Shown: one piece after another, positions 29,501 to 34,698 of the stretch
Position numbering within the stretch: the stretch's first letter is position 1
Layout of the letters: every line of letters begins with the position of its first letter
Notes under the pieces: generated by a model
Database searches by the model: none
Seen by the model: the letters and a program-made list of their open reading frames with translations, nothing else
What the model was told of the DNA's origin: nothing
Position numbers and translations under genes: made by a program
NCBI GenBank assembly: GCA_937864045.1
Contig: CALMIF010000173.1
Coordinates: 1-38,124, forward strand
Direction: 5' to 3'
Length of the DNA stretch: 38,124 bases
DNA from: an uncultured Aquabacterium sp.
GTDB taxonomy: Bacteria; Pseudomonadota; Gammaproteobacteria; Burkholderiales; Burkholderiaceae_C

Positions 29501-32500
29501 GCTGGCCGGCGCTCAGCGCGTCGAGCTGGGCGGTGGTCAGCGTGGCGACCTGCTCGCCGGTCAGCGCGCCCAGGTTGTCGGTGGACAGTCCGGACAGGTC
29601 GCCGGTGTCGATTGGGCGCAGCTGGGTGCTGGTCAGCGCGGCCAGCTGGGCGGTGGTCAGGGCGGCGATGTCGTTGCTGTCGAACGACGCGATGCCGGCG
29701 GTGGTGAGCGCGCGGATCTGCGCCGTGCTCAGCGCGGCCAGGTCGGCGCTGTCCAGGTTGGACACCTGGAAGGTCGTCAGCGCGGCGATCTGGCCCGAGC
29801 TCAGCGCGCGGAACTGGTCGCTGGTCAGCGCGTTGAGGTCGGCGGTGGTCAGGCTGGCGATCTGGGCCGTGCCCAGGCCGCGCAGCTGGTTGGGGGCGAT
29901 GGCCTGCCACTGGCTGGCGCTGAGCGCGGCGAGCTGGGCGCTGTCCAGCGCGGCCAGCTGGCCGCTGCCCAGGCCCTGCAGCGCGGTGGTGCCGAAGCCG
30001 GCGAAGTCGACCGCGTCGATGGCGCGCAGCTGGCTGCTGCCGAAGGCGGCCAGCTGGGCCGAGCTGAGCGCGGCGGTGTCGTTGCTGTCCAGCGCGGCCA
30101 GGCCGGCCGTGGCCAGCGCGCGGATCTGGCCGGTGGTCAGGGCCGCCAGGTCCTCGGTCTGCAGGTTGGCAACCTGCTGGGTGTTCAGCGCGCCGATCTG
30201 GGCCGAGCTCAGCGCCTGGAACTGCTCGCTGGTCAGCGTGTCCAGGTCGCTCGTGCCCAGGGAGGCGATCTGCGCCGTGGTCAGCCCGCGCAGCTGGGCG
30301 CTGCTCAGCGATTGCAGCGCGGTGGAGGTCAGCGCGTCGAGCTGGCCGGTGGTCAGCGCGCCCAGCTGGGCCGAGTTCAGGCCTCCGATGGTGCTGGTGC
30401 CGAAGGACGAGACATCGGTGGTCTCGATGACGCGCAGCTGCTGCGAGGTCAGCGCCACCAGCTGGGCCGAGGTCAGCGCGGCGATGTCGGCGCTGTCCAT
30501 CGCGGCCAGGGCCCGGGTCGACAGCCAGCGCACCTGCTCGGTGCTCAGCGCGGCGAGGTCGGCGCTTTCCAGGTTGGCGGCCTGCGCGGTGGTCAGCGCG
30601 GCGATCTGGGCCGAGGCCAGCAGCCGGAGCTGGTCGCTGGTCAGGGTGTTGAGGTCCTCGGTGGACAGGCCGGCGATCTGGGCCGTGGTCAGCGCACGCA
30701 GCTGGGCGGTGCCCAGCGCCTGCAGCTGGTTGCTGCCCAGGGCGGCCAGCTGGGCCGTCGTCAGCGCGCTGATCTGGCCGCTGCCCAGGCCGGCCAGCGC
30801 GGTGGTGCCGATGGCCGAGATGTCGGCCGTCTCGATGGCGCGCACCTGGGCGGTGCTCAGCGCGGCGAGCTGCTGCGAGGTGAGGGCGGCGACGTCGTCG
30901 CTGTCCAGGCCGGCGATGGCGCTGCTGTTCAGGCTGCGCAATTGGGCACTGCTCAGCGCGGCCAGGTCGGCCGACTCGAGGTTGGGCAGCTGCACGCTGG
31001 TCAGCGCGCCGATCTGGGCGCTGGTCAGCGCCCGGAACTGGTCGCTGCCCAGGCTGTTGAGGTGGTCGGTGGCCAGCGAGGCGATCTGCGCCGTCGTCAG
31101 GCCGCGCAGCTGGGCATTGCTCAGCTGCGTCAGCTGGTCGGTGCTCAGCGCCGCCAGCTGGGCGGTGGTCAGCGCGCCGATCTGGCCGCTGCCCAGGCCG
31201 GCCAGCGCGTCGCTGCCCAGCGCGCCCAGGTCGGCGGTGTCGATGGCCTTGATCTGGGTGCTCGACAGCGCCGCCAGCTGCTGCGAGCTCAGCGTGCCGA
31301 TCTCGGTGCTGCTCAGCGCCGCGATCGCGGCCGTGCCCAGCGCGCGGATCTGCCCGGTGCTCAGCGCGGCCAGGTCCTCGGTCTGCAGGTTGGCGATCTG
31401 GCGCGTGGTCAGCGCCGCGATCTGCGCCGAGGTCAGGGCCCGGAACTGGTCGCTGCCCAGGCTGTTGAGGTTGTCGGTGGACAGGCTGGCGATCTGGGCC
31501 GTGCCCAGGCCGCGCAGCTGGGCGCTGCTCATGCCGATCAGCTGGTCGGAGCCCAGGGCGCCGAGCTGGCCGTTGCTCAGCGCGCTGACCTGGGCACTGC
31601 TCAGGCCGGCCAGGGCGTCGGTGCCGATGGCGGCGAGGTCGCCGCTGTCGATGGCGCGCCACTGGGTCGAGGTCAGTGCGCCCAGCTGGGCCGAGCTGAG
31701 GATGGCGATCTGCGCGCTGTCCAGCGCGGCCAGGCCGGCGCTACTCAGGCTGCGGATCTGCGCGGTGGTCAGCGCGGCCAGGTCCTCGGTGGTGAGGTTG
31801 CGGACCTGGGCCGTCGTCAGCGCGCCGACCTGGCCGGTCGACAGCAGGCGGAACTGGTCGCTGGTCAGCGCGTTCAGGGCGCTGGTGGCCAAGCCCGAGA
31901 CCTGGGCGGTGCCCAGGCCGCGCAGCTGTGCCGCGCCCAGGGCCTGCCACTGGTCGGAGCCCAGCGCGGCGAGCTGGGCGCTGGTCATGACCGCCAGCTG
32001 GCCGCTGCCCAGCTGGCTCAGCGCCTCGGTGCCGATGGCGGCGATGTCCTCGCTGGAGATGGCGCGCACCTGCGCGGTGGCCAGCGCGGCCAGCTGGCGC
32101 GGGCTCAGCGCGGCGATGTCGGCGCTGTCCATCGCGGCGATGCCGGCGGTGGTGATGGCGCGCAGCTGGGCGCTGCTGAGCACCGCCAGGTCGGCGCTGT
32201 CCAGGTTGGCGATCTGCGCCGTGGTGAGCGCGGCGATCTGGTTGCTGCCCAGGGCGGTGAACTGCGCGGTGGTCAGCGTGTTCAGCGCGCTGCTGCCCAG
32301 CGCGGCCAGCTGGGCGGCGCCGATGCCGCGCACCTGGGCGGTGCTGAGCACCTGCAGCTGGTCCGAGCCCAGCGCCTGCAGCTGGGCCGAGCTGAGCATC
32401 GCGATCGACGCGGTGCCCAGCGCGGCCAGCGCCTCCGTGCCGACGGCGGCGAGGTCGGCGGCGTCGATGGCGCGCACCTGCACCGAGGTCAGCGACGCCA

Positions 32501-33209
32501 GCTGGGCAGGCGTCAGCGCGGCGATGTCGGCGCTGTCCATCGCGGCGATGCCGCGGGTGCTGATCGCGCGCAGCTGGGTCTGGCTCAGCGCGACCAGGTC
32601 GCTGCTCTCCATGTTGGCCAGCTGGGTGGTGGACAGCGCGGCGATCTGCGCCGTGCCCAGCGCCTGCACCTGGCCCTCGGTCAGGCTGTTGAAGTCGTCC
32701 GACGACAGGCTCCCGAGCTGGGTGGTCGTCAGCGCACGCACCTGCTGGGTGGCGAACTGCTGCAGCTGCACCTCGGTCAGGCCAGCGAGCTGGGCCGAGC
32801 TCAGGCCGGTGACCTGCGCCGTGGTCAGCGCGGTGATGCGGTCGATGTTGAACGAGGCCAGCACCGAGGCGTCCAGCGCCCGGATCTGCGCCGAGCTGAG
32901 CGCCTGGAACTGGTCGCCGCTGAAGTTGGCGAGATCCTCCGCATCCAGCCCGGCCACGCCCGCCGCACTGATCGCCCGGATCTGGGCCGTGTTCATTACG
33001 CCGAAGTCGGTGGCGTCCATCGCCCGCAGCTGGCTGGAACTCAGCGCGGCCAGGCCGAGCGCCGGGATCGCGGGAATCTGCGCCGCCGTGAGCGCCGTGA
33101 TCTGCTCGGGCGTGAACACGGACCAGTCCGTGGCCTTCAGCGCTGCGATCTGCGCCGTGGTCATGGCGGCGATCTCGGCAGGGGTCAGGGTCTGGATGGT
33201 GGAGGCCAT
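20559..33209 (-). CDS. Giant octad-repeat protein with C-terminal calcium-binding type I secretion module
   Basis: 4216 residues, about 0.4 MDa. Residues 1-7 are followed by 497 unbroken 8-residue repeats (8-3983) of pattern L-[TSG]-[TS]-x-[QDE]-[LIVF]-x-[AGNS]. The tail (3984-4216) has IDLDGNG, then EF-hand-like loops at about 4034-4046, 4071-4082 and 4093-4104, and ends LDDELLRLQNSTPLI. Similar DLDGNG/ELFG modules close many large type I secreted proteins (from memory). No Sec signal, membrane helix, RTX nonapeptide or cysteine was found. Ser/Thr occur about twice per octad and acidic residues exceed basic ones. The start at 33209 follows AAGGA (33219-33223 on the + strand); an upstream ATG at 33299 would add 30 non-repeat residues. 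It is probably an exported surface or matrix protein linked to motility. The repeat family is not one I can name and the fold is unknown. Confidence 0.9.
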   Translation of the reverse strand: MASTIQTLTPAEIAAMTTAQIAALKATDWSVFTPEQITALTAAQIPAIPALGLAALSSSQLRAMDATDFGVMNTAQIRAISAAGVAGLDAEDLANFSGDQFQALSSAQIRALDASVLASFNIDRITALTTAQVTGLSSAQLAGLTEVQLQQFATQQVRALTTTQLGSLSSDDFNSLTEGQVQALGTAQIAALSTTQLANMESSDLVALSQTQLRAISTRGIAAMDSADIAALTPAQLASLTSVQVRAIDAADLAAVGTEALAALGTASIAMLSSAQLQALGSDQLQVLSTAQVRGIGAAQLAALGSSALNTLTTAQFTALGSNQIAALTTAQIANLDSADLAVLSSAQLRAITTAGIAAMDSADIAALSPRQLAALATAQVRAISSEDIAAIGTEALSQLGSGQLAVMTSAQLAALGSDQWQALGAAQLRGLGTAQVSGLATSALNALTSDQFRLLSTGQVGALTTAQVRNLTTEDLAALTTAQIRSLSSAGLAALDSAQIAILSSAQLGALTSTQWRAIDSGDLAAIGTDALAGLSSAQVSALSNGQLGALGSDQLIGMSSAQLRGLGTAQIASLSTDNLNSLGSDQFRALTSAQIAALTTRQIANLQTEDLAALSTGQIRALGTAAIAALSSTEIGTLSSQQLAALSSTQIKAIDTADLGALGSDALAGLGSGQIGALTTAQLAALSTDQLTQLSNAQLRGLTTAQIASLATDHLNSLGSDQFRALTSAQIGALTSVQLPNLESADLAALSSAQLRSLNSSAIAGLDSDDVAALTSQQLAALSTAQVRAIETADISAIGTTALAGLGSGQISALTTAQLAALGSNQLQALGTAQLRALTTAQIAGLSTEDLNTLTSDQLRLLASAQIAALTTAQAANLESADLAALSTEQVRWLSTRALAAMDSADIAALTSAQLVALTSQQLRVIETTDVSSFGTSTIGGLNSAQLGALTTGQLDALTSTALQSLSSAQLRGLTTAQIASLGTSDLDTLTSEQFQALSSAQIGALNTQQVANLQTEDLAALTTGQIRALATAGLAALDSNDTAALSSAQLAAFGSSQLRAIDAVDFAGFGTTALQGLGSGQLAALDSAQLAALSASQWQAIAPNQLRGLGTAQIASLTTADLNALTSDQFRALSSGQIAALTTFQVSNLDSADLAALSTAQIRALTTAGIASFDSNDIAALTTAQLAALTSTQLRPIDTGDLSGLSTDNLGALTGEQVATLTTAQLDALSAGQLQALNSAQLRALTTAQVASLSSGDLNALGSDQFRALGSAQIAALTTAQAANLESADLAALTSGQVRALSTASIVAFDSNDLAVLGSAQVASLTSAQIRAIDVADIVGLGTDAVAALSSGQLAGLSTAQLGALTTAQLQQIATGQIRGLTTSQIANLASDDLATLTTSQIRALTTAQIAALTTDQVANLASDDLAALSTAQIKALSTRQIAAFDSADLAVLSSAQLGALSSDQLRVIETGDVSTITTDALKALTTGQIGALTTAQLDALASNQVAALGSNQLRALTTAQIASLGTDDLNALSSDQFRLLTSTQIGALSSAQAANLQSTDLAALSTGQMAALSTRSIAAFDSADFAALGSAQVAALSTAQVRAIDTVDLDGLSTDAVRAMGVAQVAALTTAQLAALTSAQLQALTTAGVAGLSTSQVASLDSTDLNALGTAQFRALTAAQLAALGTAQAANLQSEDLAALTSAQIRALTTRSIAAFDSADFAAMSSAQVGALLTEQLRAIDTVDLVGLATDALATLGSGHLGALTTGQLGALGSDQLGALATSALKGLTTSQIASLVSDDLNALGTAQFRALTTDQIAALTTAQAVSLESADLAALTPAQMQAIGTRNIAAFDSADIAVIGSAQLAALSSAQLRAIDTADVAAITTEALRALNSAQLGALTTGQLGALGSDQLQALTTLQLRGLGTGQIAALSSDDLNTLTTSQFRGLSAEQIGALTTNQVANLESSDLNALGTAQLAAITTRGIAAMDSADLAAIGSNQIQALTTGQVRAIDSADIGGLSTDALRNMTAVQIEALGTGQLAALGSDQLQALGTAQVRALGTAQIASLDSSDLNTLTTAQFKALGAEQIAAMTTTQVANLQSEDLAVLSTAQIAAISTRAIVAMDSADFGALTSTQIGGFATAQIRAIDTADVAGLSTDAIRGLTAGQLGAFSSGQLAALSTAQLQALSTGQLRGLTTEQVAALATDDLNSLTSAQWRALDSEQIAALTTAQAVNLSSDSIQALSSAQVGALSTRAIAAFDSADIAALTTAQVGALGSAQLRAIETADITGLGTDAVALLGSGQLAALTTGQLDAMTSAQLQALATSALRGLSTLQIGKLASGDLNALTTEQFAALTTEQIGALTTLQAANLESSDLAALGGAQLRALSTAHFVAFDSADFAALTSAQVTALTTEQVRAIQTADIVGLGTDAMGTLTTAQLAALTTGQLGALGSDPMQALGSTQLRALSTAQIAALSTDDLNQFTSDQFKTLTTEQIAALTSAQAANLESADLAALGTAQVAAITTRNIAAFDSADLAALGATQVVALTTAQVRVIETGDVPGLSTDAIAAMGSAQLAALGTSQLAAFTSAQMQALTASQVRALSTAQIAALASSDLNDLTDTQFQALTTAQIAALTTNQVANLQTTDLAALSVAQVAQISTRAIAAMDSAGMAALTVDQLAALTTAQVRAIETGDIGGISAANFATLSSVQVAALNSAQLDALSTAHLTALTDTQLRGMTTAQIASLNTADLNTLTVAQFQALTTAQIAGLTSLQVSSLATDDLTGLTAAQVRAISLNNIAAMDSGDIGALTADQLAALTTAQLRAIDTADLGAISTASLQSLTAAQIGALTTGQLDALSSAQLQALTDAQVQGLTTPQLVSMSTADLNKLTVPQFQALTTAQIAALSSAQISNLETADLAGLTPAQVRAITAANIAAMDSGDIAVLTQDQLKALSAVQIRAIETADLVGLSTANIPALGSAQIFALTTEQLTNLSSAQLQALTGEQIVGMSAGQIAALGTADLNRLTALQFQSLTTAQIAGLSTEQISSLETADLSALTAAQMRAITVANIAAMDSADVATLTGDQLAALSAAQLQAIETADISAISAPNITNLTAAQLGALTTAQLAALGSNQMQAFTDGQLAGLTVAQITALSTSNLNTLTATQFQALTTAQIAGLTSAQISNMASDDLSALTAAQLRAITTANLVALDTADMQALTAEQLGAFSTSQMRAFETADLAAIDPGVITGFSGAQIGALTTAQFSNLGSDQLQALTAEQLQGITVASLAALTPTTLNTLTDTQFQGLSTAQIAGLTSLQLSSMTSTDLSSLTAAQVRAITTANIVALDTADVAALTADQLAALTTAQMRALETRDLAVIAVDSLGAFSSTQIGALASDQLDNLTSAQVQALSAVQLRGLSAALMTSLTSADLALLNGEQLGAFSTAQIRAIDAADFAGITSDAIAGLSNTQMALLTTVQLGALSSSALQALGAGQLQALTTAQIATLATDDLNALSDSQFQALTTAQIAAITTAQISKLESTDLAALSALQVRAITSNAIAAMDSADIAALTGEQLAALASSQLRAIETADIGAIGVDALAGLSGSQIGQLGTGQLGALGSNQWQALSDAQLAGLTTTQVASLASDDLNALTAGQFAMLTTAQIAAITTAQVSKLESTDLQALSAVQIRAITTAAIAAMDSADVAALTVDQLAALTTAQVRAIETADIGAIGIDALAGWSSAQIAQLSTGQLAAMGSDQFQALSAAQLHGLTTAQVAGLTTEDLNALTDYQFQQLTTAQIGALTTHQVQQLESLDLASLSTAQIRAFASADFAAMDSADLKAMTWEQMGALTSAQVRAIETADIAALGAADITDFGVPQLQAFTSAQIRALTTTEVEALTLTQIAGLTTQQITWLETADIQALTGDQAASLTVGQIAALTTAQVQALDVADIAGMSAVQSMAFTAAQQTAMTQPQRDAMAAVSPIVIDLDGNGVSTLAASQGVQFDLNASGKTSQVGWVAGGDALLVRDLNHDGVISDGRELFGSATQLADGSRAGNGYAAMAALDQNHDGKLTASDAAFGQLKLWVDANQDGKTDIGELKGLVEMGVAELDLNYALSDRVDHGNLVGMVSGYKTTDGQTHEMADVWFTKAMSSPVPQIEDLLAPAHTDLVGGAAATTTVAAAPAEAATGAPKQTSLDDELLRLQNSTPLI
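21261..33188 (-). repeat. 497 tandem 24-bp (8-codon) repeats
   Basis: The repeat region is 11928 bp, exactly 497 x 24. Parsing the whole protein by eye gave 24 leading octads, 23 full 17-octad units, one 13-octad unit, one 14-octad unit, three further full units and 4 closing octads, which sums to 497. Every octad keeps a hydrophobic residue at position 1 and nearly all at position 6. Position 2 or 3 Ser/Thr with Gln/Asp/Glu at position 5 resembles a helix capping box, so short helices are one structural option; a solenoid of short strands is another. Confidence 0.92.
23229..32612 (-). repeat. 23 consecutive 408-bp super-repeats (17 octads, 136 residues each)
   Basis: Within each unit octads have position-specific identities. 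Octads 1, 4, 7 and 14 are acidic ([ED]-S-x-D type), octad 3 usually lacks Gln at position 5, octad 8 carries Ala there, octad 12 ends in Gly, octad 15 has Phe or Trp at position 6, and octad 17 ends in Asn or Ser. The DNA period is visible directly: the complement of the acidic octad-4 motif recurs near 25585, 25993, 26401 and 26809. Three more full units lie at 21357-22580. Synonymous codons differ between units, so the copies are not recent identical duplications. Confidence 0.9.
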
Positions 33210-33323
33210 GGTCTTCGTTCCTTCGGCGCGGAAAATGGGGTGCGTGTGCAGCGATGGCGGGCGGCGTTGCTGCAGCAGCCCGGGCAGGGCGCGGACCACG
33301 GCTTCGACGCGTAACTCGTCTGC

Positions 33324-33350
33324 TTATCGGGAACGACGGCCAGGACTTAA
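33324..33350 (-). promoter_or_regulatory. Sigma-28-like promoter for the giant gene
   Basis: On the - strand the sequence reads TTAAGTCC-N11-CCCGATAA (-35 at 33343-33350, -10 at 33324-33331). The FliA consensus is TAAAGTTT-N11-GCCGATAA; the -10 matches 7 of 8 and the -35 5 of 8, with exact spacing. Transcription would begin near 33317, giving a leader of about 108 nt. The 317-bp gap 33210-33526 between the divergent genes holds this site and its partner at 33411-33437. Confidence 0.68.
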
Positions 33351-33410
33351 GCCGAGGCCCGTCCACGCAGACGCAATTCCGTCAATTCACGTTGCCTGCC
33401 AGCTTGAGGC

Positions 33411-33437
33411 TTCAGCTTTTGCGCAAGCTGCCGATAA
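33411..33437 (+). promoter_or_regulatory. Sigma-28-like promoter for flhB-flhA-flhF
   Basis: TTCAGCTT-N11-GCCGATAA, with an exact consensus -10 (33430-33437), exact spacing and 5 of 8 matches at -35. It lies about 90 bp before flhB and points towards it. The spacer carries a short inverted repeat (AGCTT/AAGCT, 33414-33429). A housekeeping or FlhDC-dependent promoter may exist as well; none was identified. Confidence 0.68.
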
Positions 33438-33526
33438 CGCCGGGATTGGCGATGCTTTTCCGGTCCACCGCGGTGCGACCGGCCGGCACCATGCCTGGGC
33501 GCTGACGGATTCCCGTCGGTGCTGGC

Positions 33527-34687
33527 ATGAGTGCCCGCTTCGCCATGGCCGACGCCCAGGACCGCAACCTCCCCGCCTCAGAGAAGAAGATCCGCAAGGC
33601 CCGCAGCGAGGGCCAGGTGGCGCGTTCGCGCGACCTGGGCCACCTGCTGGCCGTGGGCGGTGGCGGCGCGCTGCTGGTGCTGGCGCTGCCACGCCTGACC
33701 GACTGGGTGGCCCGCCTGCTGGCCACCGGCCTGCGTTTCGACCTGCAGGCGCTGTCACAAACCGATGCAATGACGCGCCAGCTCGGCGCGCTGACCTGGG
33801 CCTGGATGGCGGTGCTGGTGCCGCTGGGCGCGGTCGCCACCAGCTTCGCCGTGGGCGGGGCGCTGGCCTCGGGCGGCTGGAACTTCACCCTCAAGCCGCT
33901 GGCGCCGAATTTCGGCAAGCTCAATCCGCTGGCCGGCCTGGGCCGCATGGTCTCGGGCCAGCACCTGGGCGACCTGGCCAAGGCCTGCTTCCTGGCGCTG
34001 GTGCTGGGCGTGGTGGGCGCCTTCTGGCTGTGGCTGCACCACGGCAGCTTCCAGAGCGCGCTGGCCATGCCCCTGCCCACCGCCCTGGCCCACACCGGCG
34101 GGGCCCTGCTCGACGGCCTGACCGGCCTGGTGGTGGTGCTGGCGCTGTTCGCCGGCATCGACGTGCCGCTGCAGCGCCGCATGCTGGCCAACCGGCTGAA
34201 GATGAGCCACCAGGAGGTCAAGCAGGAGCACAAGGAGGCCGAGGGCAACGTCGAGGTCAAGGGCCGCATCAAGGCGCGCATGCGCGAGATGGCCAGGAAG
34301 CGCATGCTGGCCGCCGTGCCCAAGGCCGACCTGGTGGTGATGAACCCCACCCACTACGCCGTGGCGCTGAAGTACGACGAGGGCCGCATGGCCGCCCCGC
34401 GCGTGGTGGCCAAGGGCGCCGACCTGCTGGCGCTGAAGATCCGCGACCTGGCGAAGGAGCACCAGGTGCCGGTGCTGCAGGCCGCCCCGCTGGCGCGCGC
34501 GCTGTACGCCCACACCGAGGTCGACCACGAGATCCCCGCCCGCCTGTTCGCCGCCGTGGCGCAGGTGCTGGCCTATGTCTACCAGCTGCGCGCCGCGATG
34601 GCCGGCCGCGGCCCCGCGCCGGCCGACCTGCCCAGCATCGACGTGCCGCCGGACCTCGATCCGCACAACGAGGCCGCGCCCGCCTGA
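33527..34687 (+). CDS. flhB: Flagellar type III export switch protein FlhB
   Basis: 386-residue inner membrane component of the flagellar export gate that switches substrate class from hook to filament proteins. It has four membrane segments (about 38-58, 90-115, 148-172, 195-215) and a cytoplasmic C-terminal domain with the autocleavage motif NPTH at 273-276. The N-terminal LPASEKKIRKARSEGQV segment is typical. A second in-frame ATG at 33545 (MADAQ) may be the true start; both have weak Shine-Dalgarno sequences. It is 11 bp ahead of flhA. Confidence 0.96.
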   Translation: MSARFAMADAQDRNLPASEKKIRKARSEGQVARSRDLGHLLAVGGGGALLVLALPRLTDWVARLLATGLRFDLQALSQTDAMTRQLGALTWAWMAVLVPLGAVATSFAVGGALASGGWNFTLKPLAPNFGKLNPLAGLGRMVSGQHLGDLAKACFLALVLGVVGAFWLWLHHGSFQSALAMPLPTALAHTGGALLDGLTGLVVVLALFAGIDVPLQRRMLANRLKMSHQEVKQEHKEAEGNVEVKGRIKARMREMARKRMLAAVPKADLVVMNPTHYAVALKYDEGRMAAPRVVAKGADLLALKIRDLAKEHQVPVLQAAPLARALYAHTEVDHEIPARLFAAVAQVLAYVYQLRAAMAGRGPAPADLPSIDVPPDLDPHNEAAPA

Positions 34688-34698
34688 GCCCCTGAACC

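Noticed and set aside
21261..33188. Regular spacing suggestive of a CRISPR array or satellite DNA
   Set aside because: The period is 24 bp within one continuous reading frame with codon-level variation, and there are no spacers or cas genes.
20559..33209. LapA-type retained adhesin with an N-terminal retention module and LapG site
   Set aside because: Octads begin at residue 8, leaving no room for a retention module, and no lapD/lapG genes are in the window.
22765..34695. Very long + strand open frames opposite the giant gene (also 25014-33314 and 21099-24452)
   Set aside because: Codon-periodic shadows of the octad repeat; no start signals, no recognisable domain, and they run through the divergent promoter region into flhB.
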